A stretch of DNA of 64,000 nt from Pararhizobium sp. A13. Lineage in GTDB: Bacteria; Pseudomonadota; Alphaproteobacteria; Rhizobiales; Rhizobiaceae. Shown piece by piece: positions 8,724-17,577 of this stretch. The stretch lies in the NCBI RefSeq assembly GCF_040126305.1, contig NZ_CP149510.1, positions 231,001 to 295,000 of the forward strand, in the 5' to 3' direction. Each line of letters begins with the position of its first letter. Positions within the stretch are counted from its first letter, which is position 1. The notes beneath the pieces were generated by a model, which was not told the origin of the DNA, searched no databases, and worked only from the letters and a program-made list of their open reading frames with translations. The position numbers and the translations under genes were made by a program.

Positions 8724-9503
8724 ATGCTTCCCGATTTTCAGTTCTATGCCATCGCCATTCCCGCGGTTCTGCTTGTCGGCTTCAGCAAGGGAGGCATGGG
8801 CGAAGCGCTGTCGTTGATGGGCGTGCCCCTTCTGTCGATCGCCGTTTCTCCGGTCCAGGCGGCGGCACTGCTTCTGCCGATCCTGATCGCCATGGATCTG
8901 GTCTCGCTGTGGATGTGGCGCCAGCATGGCGACACCAAGACTCTGACGATCCTTCTGCCCGGCGCGCTTGCCGGCATCGCCATCGGCTGGGCGACCTCGG
9001 CCTATGTGCCGCGCGATGCGCTGCGGCTGATCATCGGCGTCATCACCATCCTCTTCGTGCTGCGTTATGCCTACAACGTCTGGCGCGCCCGGCGCGGCAT
9101 CGTCATTCCGGCCAAGCCGCACCGGCCGCTGCAGGCGAGCTTTCTCGGTTCCTTCGCAGGTTATGGCAGTTTCGTCGCCCATGCGGGCGGCCCGCCCTTC
9201 CAAATCTACGCCCTGCCGCTGAAACTCCAGCCGCGCGAATATACCGGCACGATGGTGCGCTTTTTTGCCATCCTCAATGCCGTCAAGCTCATCCCGTATT
9301 TTGCTCTCGGACAACTGGATCTCAGCAATCTGACGACATCGCTGACGCTTTTTCCGTTGGCTATGCTGGCAACCATGGCCGGCGCCTGGGTCGTCCGGCG
9401 GATGCAGCCGCAGGTCTTTTACCCGTTCATGTATACGATGGCATTCCTCGCCGGCCTGAAACTTGCCTATGACGGCCTGGTGGTGCTTGCCGCCGGATCG
9501 TAA
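8724..9503 (+). CDS. TauE/SafE family sulfite/organosulfonate exporter-like membrane protein
   Basis: 259 residues, strongly hydrophobic with about seven to eight predicted transmembrane segments. The N-terminal half contains the family motif LLVGFSKGGMGEALSLMGVP and the C-terminal half its counterpart SFAGYGSFVAHAGGPPFQIY. Members export sulfite or sulfonates, or transport other small anions; the substrate cannot be read from sequence. The start at 8724 is preferred over a longer open frame from 8502, which would run antisense through the ThiE-like gene. Confidence 0.85.
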   Translation: MLPDFQFYAIAIPAVLLVGFSKGGMGEALSLMGVPLLSIAVSPVQAAALLLPILIAMDLVSLWMWRQHGDTKTLTILLPGALAGIAIGWATSAYVPRDALRLIIGVITILFVLRYAYNVWRARRGIVIPAKPHRPLQASFLGSFAGYGSFVAHAGGPPFQIYALPLKLQPREYTGTMVRFFAILNAVKLIPYFALGQLDLSNLTTSLTLFPLAMLATMAGAWVVRRMQPQVFYPFMYTMAFLAGLKLAYDGLVVLAAGS

Positions 9504-9647
9504 GGCGTGCCTGTCAGGCTTGGGGAGCGGCTCACGTTCAAGTCGAAACACGGCTACACGCCGCGCTTGCATCCCGCAAAGCAAAATTCTATTGCCGCAT
9601 TGCACAATTTGCTTGCCGAGCGCTTTGAATTCTCCTAGCTTTTGCGC

Positions 9648-9908
9648 ATGTCAAACGCTGATCCCTTTGATGCAATCTCGGATCCGAACCGGCGCTATCT
9701 GCTGGAGGAACTGCGGCGCGCGCCGCGGACAGTGAATGAACTCGCCGAGGGACTGCCGATCAGCCGCCCGGCTGTATCGCAGCATCTTAAGGCCCTGCTA
9801 GACTCCGACCTCGTCTCCGTCTCCGCCAGCGGCACCAAACGGATTTACGCGATCAACAGGCCAGGCTTCGACCGGGTCAATCTGTGGCTGGATCAGTTCT
9901 GGTCTTGA
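9648..9908 (+). CDS. ArsR-type winged-helix transcriptional regulator
   Basis: 86 residues, almost entirely a winged helix: DPFDAISDPNRRYLLEELRR (helix 1-2), the recognition region LPISRPAVSQHLKALLDSDL and the wing VSASGTKRIYAIN. The ISRPAVSQHLKAL motif is typical of the SdpR/ArsR subgroup. No cysteine metal site is present, so it is probably not a metal sensor. The start is the ATG at 9648; a TTG two codons earlier is less likely. In such families a START/AHSA1 partner often follows, but none does here. Confidence 0.85.
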   Translation: MSNADPFDAISDPNRRYLLEELRRAPRTVNELAEGLPISRPAVSQHLKALLDSDLVSVSASGTKRIYAINRPGFDRVNLWLDQFWS

Positions 9909-10099
9909 GGGTATGCCGGCCCTGAGGGGCCAGACATCGGGAAACTCATTACCTGCAGCACTTTGGCAAACATCATGTTTGCGCCAAAATCCGCTTATCA
10001 ACAGCGCTTGAAACCGGTCTTCAAGTTCGTCCTGATTGTCCGGACATCAATTTCTGCGCTGGAACGAGAGCCTCCCGATGAATGAGATTGTTTATCTAA

Positions 10100-10273
10100 T
10101 CAGTGAGTTGAGGAACGAATCTTTTCGATTTCGTCCTTCAAGCGCAACTTCCGACGCTTGATGTCCGCGATGTGCTGGTCTTGGGCCGAGGGTTGCAGAA
10201 GAGCCGTATGGAGCTCCTGCTCCAGAACACCATGTTTTTTCTCAAGCGTTGCAAGATGAGCCTCAATGGTCAT
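10100..10273 (-). CDS. DUF465/YdcH-like small coiled-coil protein
   Basis: 57 residues. The sequence is helical and charged, with the family pattern H...LEKKH..L...L and a C-terminal LKRRKLRLKDEIEKI-type segment (here IKRRKLRLKDEIEKI). The function of DUF465/YdcH proteins is not established. The start at 10273 (MTIEAHLATLEKKH) is chosen because an AGGGA lies a few bases upstream. It is divergent from a second member of the same family at 10480, about 200 bases away. Confidence 0.85.
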   Translation of the reverse strand: MTIEAHLATLEKKHGVLEQELHTALLQPSAQDQHIADIKRRKLRLKDEIEKIRSSTH

Positions 10274-10479
10274 GTGGCAGTCCCTTCCTTTTGCTTGCAC
10301 CCGGCGGGCAAAGCCGGATGTTCCACGTTAACCGAGTTAGTGTGCCATGCTATTTTTCATTTGTCGAAGGCGAAATCGTGGCGAAGGATAACTTCCCGTT
10401 ACCAACAATTCTGTGCTAGAGCGACGCTCGATTTATGCGGATAGCAGACCATGCTGCCGGCGCCGACGGGGAACAGTGC

Positions 10480-10683
10480 ATGCCAGATCAGGATCAGGCC
10501 GAACTCAGACTAAGCGTAGCGCGGTTGAGGCAGGAACACGAAGATTACGATGTCGCGATCAACGCCATGATCCAGACAGGCTGCGATGCCCTGCGCATCC
10601 AGCGGATGAAGAAGAAGAAACTGATCATCAAGGACAAGATCACCAAGATCGAGGACCAGATCATTCCCGACATTATCGCCTGA
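10480..10683 (+). CDS. DUF465/YdcH-like small coiled-coil protein (second copy)
   Basis: 67 residues with the same architecture as its divergent neighbour: [20 protein letters not shown] followed by [21 protein letters not shown] single helical hairpin or coiled coil is expected and there is no known activity. The start is the ATG at 10480 (MPDQDQAEL) rather than the longer reading from 10435. It is followed after about 70 bases by purE on the same strand. Confidence 0.85.
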   Translation: MPDQDQAELRLSVARLRQEHEDYDVAINAMIQTGCDALRIQRMKKKKLIIKDKITKIEDQIIPDIIA

Positions 10684-10751
10684 GCCGGCGGCGCGTTCGA
10701 TCGATCGCGCCGGCCGAGAATTTCGGCCCTGTAACAAGCGGAACGAACACC

Positions 10752-11252
10752 GTGACGAAAGCATCTCCTCCGCCCGTCGCCATCATCATGGGAAGCCAGT
10801 CCGACTGGGAGACGATGAAGAATGCCGCCGATACGCTCGACGCCCTCGACATCGCCTATGATGCCCGGATCGTTTCGGCACACCGCACGGTGGACCGGTT
10901 GATCAATTTTGCCCGGGGCGCCCGGGATGAAGGCTTCAAGGTGATCATCGCAGGTGCCGGCGGCGCCGCCCATCTGCCCGGAATGACGGCTGCAATGACG
11001 CCGCTGCCGGTGTTCGGCGTCCCCGTTCAGTCCAAGGCGCTCTCCGGTCAGGACAGCCTTCTTTCTATCGTCCAGATGCCGGCAGGCATCCCCGTCGGCA
11101 CGCTGGCGATCGGTCGTGCCGGCGCCGTCAATGCAGCCCTTCTCGCTGCGGCCGTCCTGGCTCTCAGCGATCCGGATCTCGCCGACCGTCTCGACGACTG
11201 GCGCGAACAGCAGAGTGCCGCGGTTGCCGAATACCCCGTGGATCAGGCATGA
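10752..11252 (+). CDS. purE: 5-(carboxyamino)imidazole ribonucleotide mutase, PurE class I
   Basis: 166 residues. The active-site motifs are intact: [12 protein letters not shown] near the N-terminus, SAHRT (the catalytic His), [12 protein letters not shown] and [22 protein letters not shown]. It converts N5-CAIR to CAIR in purine synthesis. A GTG at 10752 is taken as the start, because the preceding in-frame codons belong to an overlapping frame with no PurE homology. Its last bases overlap the purK start (ATGA), so the two are translationally coupled. Confidence 0.95.
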   Translation: MTKASPPPVAIIMGSQSDWETMKNAADTLDALDIAYDARIVSAHRTVDRLINFARGARDEGFKVIIAGAGGAAHLPGMTAAMTPLPVFGVPVQSKALSGQDSLLSIVQMPAGIPVGTLAIGRAGAVNAALLAAAVLALSDPDLADRLDDWREQQSAAVAEYPVDQA

Positions 11253-12298
11253 GAACGATCGGTATCATCGGCGGCGGCCAGCTTGGCCGCATGCTCGCCA
11301 TGGCGGCGGCCCGGCTCAACTTTCGCACCGTCATCCTCGAGCCGCAGCCCGACTGTCCCGCCGCCCAGGTCGCCAACAGCCAGATCGTCGCCAATTACGA
11401 CGACCAGGCAGCGCTCGCGAAACTCGCCGAATCCTGCGACCTCGTCACCTATGAATTCGAGAACGTCCCGGTCGCCGCAGCAGAACTGCTTGCGCGCTCG
11501 CTGCCGGTTTACCCCCCGCCCAAGGCACTGGAAGTGTCGCAGGACCGGGTGACGGAAAAGCAGTTCCTCAACGGCTGCGGCATCGAGACTGCCCGGTTCC
11601 ACGTCATCGACGACCAGGAGCAGCTGGAACGGGCGCTGGCCGATTTTTCCGGCATCGGCGTTTTGAAGACCCGCCGCCTCGGTTACGACGGCAAGGGCCA
11701 GCGCGTGTTTCGCCACAAGACGGACGATGCGACAGGCGCCTACATGGCGCTTGGCAACGTGCCGCTCATCCTCGAAAGCTTCGTTGCTTTCGAGCGGGAG
11801 ATTTCGATCATTGCCGCGCGCGGCACCGATGGGGCGATCGCCTGTTTCGACCCGGCGGAGAACATTCACCGCAACGGCATCCTTCATACCTCCACGGTTC
11901 CGGCCCCGGTCGGTGATGCGACAATGGCGGCGGCACGCGCCGCGGCAGGAACCATCCTCGAAGCACTTGGTTATGTCGGGGTCATCGGCGTGGAATTCTT
12001 CGTGCTGACGGATGGGACGCCGATCGTCAACGAAATCGCGCCCCGCGTCCACAATTCCGGCCATTGGACGGAGGCCGCCTGCGTGGTCTCGCAGTTCGAG
12101 CAGCATATCCGCGCGGTCACCGGCTTGGCGTTGTCCGACGGCGCCCGGCATTCCGATTGCGTGATGCAGAACCTGATCGGCGACGACATCGAAGACGTGC
12201 CGGCCTGGCTCGCCAAACCCAATGCGCTCGTCCACCTCTATGGCAAATCCGAAGCCCGACCCGGTCGCAAGATGGGCCATGTCACCTGGCTGATTTGA
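11249..12298 (+). CDS. purK: 5-(carboxyamino)imidazole ribonucleotide synthase
   Basis: 349 residues of the ATP-grasp superfamily: N-terminal [18 protein letters not shown], central ATP-grasp segments ([14 protein letters not shown]) and the metal-binding [28 protein letters not shown]. It makes N5-CAIR from AIR, bicarbonate and ATP, feeding PurE. It overlaps purE by 4 bases. Confidence 0.96.
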   Translation: MRTIGIIGGGQLGRMLAMAAARLNFRTVILEPQPDCPAAQVANSQIVANYDDQAALAKLAESCDLVTYEFENVPVAAAELLARSLPVYPPPKALEVSQDRVTEKQFLNGCGIETARFHVIDDQEQLERALADFSGIGVLKTRRLGYDGKGQRVFRHKTDDATGAYMALGNVPLILESFVAFEREISIIAARGTDGAIACFDPAENIHRNGILHTSTVPAPVGDATMAAARAAAGTILEALGYVGVIGVEFFVLTDGTPIVNEIAPRVHNSGHWTEAACVVSQFEQHIRAVTGLALSDGARHSDCVMQNLIGDDIEDVPAWLAKPNALVHLYGKSEARPGRKMGHVTWLI

Positions 12299-12482
12299 GC
12301 GCTTAACCCACAGAAAAGCCGAAAGCGGGCGTTAAAACCGGCTCTCTGTGGTTGACACTTTTGCGATGCCGGGTTATTTGCCTGCCACCCTAAGAGCGCG
12401 CTCGGCCCGAACGGTCTGCAAGCGCGCTTTTGATTGTTAAAGACCGGCGAATTCGGATTCGCCAAAACTGCGGATCAGAAAA

Positions 12483-12608
12483 ATGAAGATCAAAAATTCG
12501 CTCAAGTCGCTGAAGGCTCGCCATCGCGAAAACCGTCTGGTGCGCCGCAAGGGCCGCATCTACATCATCAACAAGCTGAACCCGCGCTTCAAGGCCCGCC
12601 AGGGCTGA
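12483..12608 (+). CDS. rpmJ: 50S ribosomal protein L36 (cysteine-free form)
   Basis: A 41-residue gene below common ORF length cut-offs. It begins [14 protein letters not shown] and ends NPRFKARQG. The 41-residue alphaproteobacterial form lacks the C-C-C-H zinc ribbon of the 37-38-residue form, and no Cys is present here. It is flanked by non-coding sequence and followed by a hairpin. A role in the large ribosomal subunit is assured by near-identity to the family pattern. Confidence 0.95.
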   Translation: MKIKNSLKSLKARHRENRLVRRKGRIYIINKLNPRFKARQG

Positions 12609-12620
12609 TCCATTCTGCGA

Positions 12621-12642
12621 ACCGGAAACGGAGGTTTCCGGT
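12621..12642 (+). terminator. Hairpin downstream of rpmJ
   Basis: ACCGGAAAC and GTTTCCGGT form a perfect 9-bp stem with a 4-base loop, 12 bases after the rpmJ stop. There is no T-run, so termination would be weak, or the hairpin may mainly protect the 3' end. Confidence 0.5.
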
Positions 12643-12768
12643 CCGTTCACGAATGGAATGAAAGCGCTTGAGCCTTCCTCTGTAGAGAAAGCGGGCTCGG
12701 ACGGTTCATCGAATTGATGTCTCAAATTTGATTTTGATCTTCGGCCATGGCGGACTACCTTATCTGCC

Positions 12769-13374
12769 ATGGTTAAACTTATGTCTACTAGTCTGATTCT
12801 CGTGATCGCGCTTTCGGCGACGGTCACTGGCGCACCCTCTCTTCTCGCAGCGGACACTTCACAGGCTTCGGCGACATCGGAACTGACGACGCCGAAGCAG
12901 CGGCTCGACACGCTCTTTTCCGAGCTGAAGCGGGCGCGCGACCCCGAGAAGGCACGCGAGATTTCCGATCGCATCCGCGTCGAATGGCAGGATTCCGGCA
13001 GCGCCTCCATCAATCTCCTGATGCAATGGGCGACAAAAGCGCTCGAAGCTGATCGCAAGGCGACGGCGCTCGATATCTTCGACCAGGTCATTTATCTCTC
13101 GCCGCAATATGTCGAGGGCTGGAACCAGCGCGCCACGTTGCATTACCGGATGGGCAACTATCGGAAATCCATGTCGGACATCAACCGGGTGCTGGCGATC
13201 GAGCCCCGGCATTTCGGTGCGCTCGCCGGTATGGCGGCTATCCTCACCGCGGCCGGCAAGGACGAACTGGCGCTCCGGGCGTGGGAGCAGTTTCTCGAGA
13301 TCTACCCTGCCGATCGTCAGGCGCAGGAGCAGCTTGGCAATCTCGAAGAAAAGCTTGCCGGCAATCGCACATAA
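12769..13374 (+). CDS. Exported tetratricopeptide-repeat protein
   Basis: 201 residues. There is a signal peptide (LILVIALSATVTGAPSLLAA, cleavage near residue 28), then about three TPR units from residue 85 to 190: KALEADRKATALDIFDQVIYLSP, a middle repeat with GNYRKSMSDINRVLAIEP and a third with KDELALRAWEQFLEIYP. It is probably a periplasmic scaffold; the partner is unknown. A second ATG 12 bases downstream is also a possible start. Confidence 0.8.
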   Translation: MVKLMSTSLILVIALSATVTGAPSLLAADTSQASATSELTTPKQRLDTLFSELKRARDPEKAREISDRIRVEWQDSGSASINLLMQWATKALEADRKATALDIFDQVIYLSPQYVEGWNQRATLHYRMGNYRKSMSDINRVLAIEPRHFGALAGMAAILTAAGKDELALRAWEQFLEIYPADRQAQEQLGNLEEKLAGNRT

Positions 13375-13473
13375 TTCTGCGCCGGCGAAACCGCCAGTCG
13401 CTCTTTCTCGTATCGGACGATATCGCATTGCGAGATCGGTTGCGCATGCGCACAAACCGCGAGAGAGTGATTG

Positions 13474-14502
13474 ATGTATTTCGCCTCCAGGAAAGCCATG
13501 CTGTTCATCACATCCGTGTTTCTCACGCTGCTCGTTACCGGGTTCGGTTTCAACTCCTATCAGGCAGCAGCGTTCGAGAAGCGCTATCCGAACAGGGGCG
13601 AACGCATAGACGTCGGCGGCTACCGGATGAACAGCGTCTACGTGCCGCGCCCACACAGCGCCGACCTGCCCACCCTTGTGTTCATTCATGGTGCTAGCGC
13701 CAATCTGCGTGATCAGATGATCGCCTTCAGGAGCAAGCTTGAAGGGCGCGCCGACATGCTGTTCCTCGATCGTCCGGGGCTCGGCTTCTCCGACCGCGGC
13801 GGTCCGCAGAACGCCTATCCCGACGGCCAGGCCGATGCGATCGCCGCCCTGATGTGCAAGCGCGGCATCAAAAGGGCGATCATCGTCAGCCATTCCTTCG
13901 GCGGCGCGATTGCGGCGAGCTTCGCGCTGAACCACAAGGACATGGTCGCAGGTCTTTTGTTTCTCTCGCCTGCCACCCATCCCTGGCCGGGCGGCATCGA
14001 ATGGTATTATGACGCCGCCAAGGTTCCGGTGTTCGGCCGGCTGTTTTCCACCCTTGTCGCGCCGCCCGTCGGCATGGCCCTGATCGACAAGGCGACGAAG
14101 GCCGTCTTCGAGCCCAACCGGCGGCCGGACGACTACATCGAGCAGACGGCCGCTTATCTGTCGCTCAGGCCGCATGCCTTCCACAACAATGCCATCGATG
14201 TCGCCAATCTGCTGGACTATGTGAAACGCGTGTCGCCGCGCTACAAGGAGATCAAGGCGCCGGCCGTGATCATCACCGGCGACGCCGATCGCGTCGTCCT
14301 TCCCGAAATCCACTCCCGCCAACTGCACGCAGACATCGCCGGCTCCACGCTCCTGCGCATCCACGATCTCGGGCACAAGCCGGACTATGCCGTAACGGAT
14401 CTGGCAATCGCCGCGATCGAGACATTGGCGGGCAAGAAGCGCAACCTTGAGCAACTGGCGGCACGGGCGGAAGCGCGGATAGCCCACGACAAGACCGAAT
14501 GA
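13474..14502 (+). CDS. Alpha/beta hydrolase, membrane-anchored or exported
   Basis: 342 residues. An N-terminal hydrophobic segment (LFITSVFLTLLVTGFGF, residues about 9-26) acts as an anchor or signal. The hydrolase core has the oxyanion strand TLVFIHGASANLRDQ, the nucleophile elbow VSHSFGGAIA (Ser in SHSFGG), the acid region ITGDADRVVLPEI and the terminal His in LGHKPDYA. No substrate can be assigned. The start is the ATG at 13474, directly after a TTG. The gene converges on pyk. Confidence 0.85.
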   Translation: MYFASRKAMLFITSVFLTLLVTGFGFNSYQAAAFEKRYPNRGERIDVGGYRMNSVYVPRPHSADLPTLVFIHGASANLRDQMIAFRSKLEGRADMLFLDRPGLGFSDRGGPQNAYPDGQADAIAALMCKRGIKRAIIVSHSFGGAIAASFALNHKDMVAGLLFLSPATHPWPGGIEWYYDAAKVPVFGRLFSTLVAPPVGMALIDKATKAVFEPNRRPDDYIEQTAAYLSLRPHAFHNNAIDVANLLDYVKRVSPRYKEIKAPAVIITGDADRVVLPEIHSRQLHADIAGSTLLRIHDLGHKPDYAVTDLAIAAIETLAGKKRNLEQLAARAEARIAHDKTE

Positions 14503-14505
14503 AAA

Positions 14506-14535
14506 ACGCCGCGCTTCCGACCGAAAGCGCGGCGT
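14506..14535 (-). terminator. Rho-independent terminator, reading out of pyk
   Basis: An 11-bp stem (ACGCCGCGCTT / AAGCGCGGCGT) with an 8-base loop. On the minus strand it is followed by five T. It lies about 125 bases past the pyk stop and ends just beyond the convergent hydrolase stop. Confidence 0.75.
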
Positions 14536-14549
14536 CCCAAGAGACGTAC

Positions 14550-14653
14550 CATTGCAGTGTCGCGCGTCTTTTCAGACGCGCAAAGGTCGCTGCAACACTT
14601 TGATCTGCTGCATAATTTTTCCCTTAAATTGATTCCGACTCAAGGAATTATGC
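14550..14653 (-). repeat. Dispersed repeat element with a 13-codon ORF and a GCGCGTC hairpin, copy A
   Basis: Read on the minus strand it begins GCATAATTCCTTGAGTCGG, contains a short ORF (14572-14613, MQQIKVLQRPLRV) preceded by AAGGGA at good spacing, and ends in a GCGCGTC-TGAAAA-GACGCGC hairpin in which the ORF's TGA stop forms part of the loop. A shorter copy on the plus strand lies at 17878-17945. It is placed just downstream of pyk. Repeat status is seen directly; any function is unknown. Confidence 0.75.
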
Positions 14654-14660
14654 AATCGAT

Positions 14661-16100
14661 TCAAACGCCGCTGAGGCCGTCCGAGCCGATATAGGCGATG
14701 CGCAGCATATTGGTGGCGCCCGGTGTTCCGAGCGGCACTCCGGCCGAGATGATCACCCGGTCGCCCGGCTTGCCGAAGCCTTCGGTCGCGACGATGCGGC
14801 AGGCGCGGTTGACCATGTCGTCAAGATCGGTCGCGTCATTGGTGACGACGCTGTGCAGGCCCCAGACGACAGAAAGACGGCGGGCGGTCTGTATGACCGG
14901 CGAAAGCGCGATCACCGGAACCTGCGGACGCTCGCGGGCGGTGCGCAGGCCCGTGTTGCCCGACGAGGTGTAACAGACGATGGCCGACAGCTTCAGCGTC
15001 TCGGCGATCTGGTGGGCGGCAAGCGAAATCGCATCCGCGCCGGTCGCTTCCGGCGGGGTGCGCTGCGCGTAGATGATGCCGGGATAATGCGGGTCCAGTT
15101 CAACCTTGCTGGCAATCGACGCCATGGTCGAGACGGCCTCGACCGGATATTCGCCAGAGGCGGATTCAGCCGACAGCATGACGGCATCGGCGCCTTCGAA
15201 GACGGCGGTCGCAACGTCCGACACTTCGGCGCGGGTCGGGACCGGCGCCGAAATCATCGACTCGAGCATCTGCGTTGCGACGACGACCGGCTTGCCGGCA
15301 CGGCGGCAGGCGCGGATCAGCTGCTTCTGCAGGCCCGGAACCGCTTCCAGCGGCATTTCCACGCCGAGGTCGCCACGAGCAACCATCAGAGCGTCGGAGA
15401 GTTCGATGATCTCGTCGATCCGCTCGATCGCCTGCGGCTTCTCGATCTTCGACATCAACCCGACTCGACCGCGCGAGACCTTGCGGACTTCGGAAAGATC
15501 TTCCGGGCGCTGAATGAACGACAGGGCAACCCAGTCGACTTCGTCCGTCTCGAGCACGGCGTCCAGATCGGCCCTGTCCTTCTCGGTCAGTGCGCCGACG
15601 CCGAGAAGCGTGTCGGGCAGGCTAACGCCCTTGCGGTCGGAAATCTTGGTGCCGGCGATGACGGTGCAGACGATGCTCTTGCCATCGGTCTTGTCGGCGC
15701 GCAAATGCAGCTTGCCGTCGTCGATCAGCAGCCGGTGTCCAGGCTGGACGGCTTCGAGAATTTCCGGATGTGGCAGGAAGACACGCGTGCTGTCGCCCGG
15801 CTCATCCTTGTTGTCGAGCGTGAACGTCTGGCCGGGAACGACATCGACCTTGCCGTCTGCGAACTTGCCCACGCGCAGCTTCGGACCCTGAAGATCGGCG
15901 AGAATTCCGATCGGACGGCCACAGCGCGCCTCGACACTTCGGATGCGCTTGATCAGCGTGCGCATCATGTCATGGCTGGCATGGCTCATGTTGATCCGGA
16001 AAAGATCAGCGCCCGCCTCGTGCAGCTTTTGGATCATCTCTTCTTCGTTGGACGCTGGTCCAAGCGTGGCGAGAATTTTGACTTTTCTATTCCGCTTCAT
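14661..16100 (-). CDS. pyk: Pyruvate kinase
   Basis: 479 residues. Recognisable blocks are VKILATLGPASNEEEMI at the N-terminus, the GILADLQGPKLRVG segment, the active-site signature IEKPQAIERIDEIIELSDALMVARGDLGVE (abbreviated here as IEKPQAIERIDEII and VARGDLGVEMP), MLSAESASGEYP and the C-terminal allosteric domain. It converts PEP and ADP to pyruvate and ATP. The start at 16100 (MKRNRKVKI) is fixed by homology and by the TGATG overlap with the upstream DUF1036 gene; the longer reading to 16256 is antisense noise. Confidence 0.96.
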   Translation of the reverse strand: MKRNRKVKILATLGPASNEEEMIQKLHEAGADLFRINMSHASHDMMRTLIKRIRSVEARCGRPIGILADLQGPKLRVGKFADGKVDVVPGQTFTLDNKDEPGDSTRVFLPHPEILEAVQPGHRLLIDDGKLHLRADKTDGKSIVCTVIAGTKISDRKGVSLPDTLLGVGALTEKDRADLDAVLETDEVDWVALSFIQRPEDLSEVRKVSRGRVGLMSKIEKPQAIERIDEIIELSDALMVARGDLGVEMPLEAVPGLQKQLIRACRRAGKPVVVATQMLESMISAPVPTRAEVSDVATAVFEGADAVMLSAESASGEYPVEAVSTMASIASKVELDPHYPGIIYAQRTPPEATGADAISLAAHQIAETLKLSAIVCYTSSGNTGLRTARERPQVPVIALSPVIQTARRLSVVWGLHSVVTNDATDLDDMVNRACRIVATEGFGKPGDRVIISAGVPLGTPGATNMLRIAYIGSDGLSGV

Positions 16101-16585
16101 CAGTTGTGGCTTTCTTGGGTCCCTGGGGTATCGGACAACTGAACCATCCAGCTTCCCTGACGCCCCGTGTCGTATTCCTTGAATCCCATCCGCTGGAAAC
16201 CGCGCGCGAAACAATCCTGCACGCCGGTGATCTTGAACTCGTTTTCGGCGACGCACATGTTGACGCCGCCCGTCCAGCGCCCGCCGCGGGCAGCGTCCTC
16301 AGCGTAGAGGTAATAGTATCGTGATTGAAGTTCGCCCTGGATCAGGGTGGCGCAGGTGGTCGCAGGAACCTGCCACCAGCCTTCCGTGATCCAGCCTTCC
16401 TTGGCCCGGTAGCCGATGGCCACACCCACGAGATTCTGGGTGCCGTTGCAGACGCGGAACTCGGCCCGCGCTTCGCTCGCCATCAGAACCGGCGAGAACG
16501 CCGCCAGAACGAAAAGAATACCGGCACTCAAGGACCAGTTCCGGACGTTCAGCCTGGAAAGAGGATATCTGGACACGGTTTCCAA
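16100..16585 (-). CDS. DUF1036 exported protein, co-translated with pyk
   Basis: 161 residues. A signal peptide (AGILFVLAAFSPVLMASEARA) precedes a mature domain with the DUF1036 pattern: FRVCNGTQNLVGVAIGYR, GWWQVPATTCATLI, YYYLYAEDAARGG, CVAENEFKI. Four cysteines (in VCNG, TTCAT, NMCV and QDCFA) could form two disulfides in the periplasm. Its stop shares one base with the pyk start (TGATG), an overlap typical of translational coupling. The likely start is a TTG at 16585 with GGAG upstream. The function is unknown. Confidence 0.85.
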   Translation of the reverse strand: METVSRYPLSRLNVRNWSLSAGILFVLAAFSPVLMASEARAEFRVCNGTQNLVGVAIGYRAKEGWITEGWWQVPATTCATLIQGELQSRYYYLYAEDAARGGRWTGGVNMCVAENEFKITGVQDCFARGFQRMGFKEYDTGRQGSWMVQLSDTPGTQESHN

Positions 16586-16768
16586 TGGGTCTCCATTGTG
16601 ATTTGTCGTGGCACTTTCTTGCGACGGTAGGCCCGGAAAGTCAACGCGACTCTAATCGATTACATCCGGCTTTTTGTTGACCGAAATGTCACAAAATCCT
16701 CTTTGCCTTGCGATAATCGCCGCAGCATGCCATCAAATTTCGTCAAGCATGAATCGAGTTGATACTGT

Positions 16769-17566
16769 ATGCGGGAAACATCACCATTCGAGATCATTGA
16801 GGGGAACAATGCCGCCGGGCTGGTGCTTCTGGCGGATCATGCCACAAACCGGCTGCCGCCGGAATATGGCAGGCTCGGCCTTCCCGAAAGCGCCTTCGAG
16901 CGCCACATCGCCTACGATATCGGCGTCGAGGCGCTGGTCCGCCGGCTCGCCGCCCGGCTTGACGTTCCCGCAGTCCTCAGCCGCTTTTCGCGGCTTTTGA
17001 TCGATCCGAACCGGGGCGAGGACGATCCGACGCTGATCATGAAGATCTCCGATGGCGCCGTCATTCCCGGCAATCATCCCATCTCGTCGGAAGAATGGGA
17101 AAGCCGCCTCAACCGCTTTCACCGGCCCTATCACCGGGCCGTCTCGGAAACCGTCGCTGCGGTCGGGTCGGCAAGCGGCAAAGCGCCGCTGGTGATTTCC
17201 ATTCATTCCTACACGCCCGCCTGGAAAGGCGTGCCCCGCCCCTGGCATGCTGCCGTCCTCTGGGACAGCGATCCGCGCGCGGTCAGTCCCTTGATCGAGG
17301 CGCTGGAAACGTCGGGCGATGTTCTTGTCGGCAACAACGAGCCCTATGACGGCGCCCTGCGTGGCGATACGATGTTCCGTCACTGCATGGAAACAGGACT
17401 CGCTCACGCGCTGATCGAGGTCCGGCAGGACCTGATTGGCGACGACATCGGCGTGGCGGAATGGGAGGCGCGGCTTGGGCCGATCTTCGCCGGCTTGAAC
17501 GAACGCCCTGAATTGCACGAAATCAGGCGATATCCTTCCCGCACCGGGCCTTATGAACACGGCTGA
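16769..17566 (+). CDS. N-formylglutamate amidohydrolase family protein
   Basis: 265 residues. Family motifs are LLADHATNRLPPEYGRLGLP (substrate and metal region), HIAYDIGVEALV, IDPNRGEDDPTLI, ISIHSYTP and the C-terminal ALIEVRQDLIGDD. It belongs to the FGase branch that cleaves N-formylglutamate or related N-acyl amino acids. No hut genes are adjacent, so the physiological substrate may differ. It is followed 11 bases later by the DUF1244 gene, suggesting an operon. A second, divergent family member is at 61009-61893. Confidence 0.87.
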   Translation: MRETSPFEIIEGNNAAGLVLLADHATNRLPPEYGRLGLPESAFERHIAYDIGVEALVRRLAARLDVPAVLSRFSRLLIDPNRGEDDPTLIMKISDGAVIPGNHPISSEEWESRLNRFHRPYHRAVSETVAAVGSASGKAPLVISIHSYTPAWKGVPRPWHAAVLWDSDPRAVSPLIEALETSGDVLVGNNEPYDGALRGDTMFRHCMETGLAHALIEVRQDLIGDDIGVAEWEARLGPIFAGLNERPELHEIRRYPSRTGPYEHG

Positions 17567-17577
17567 AAGAGACGACG

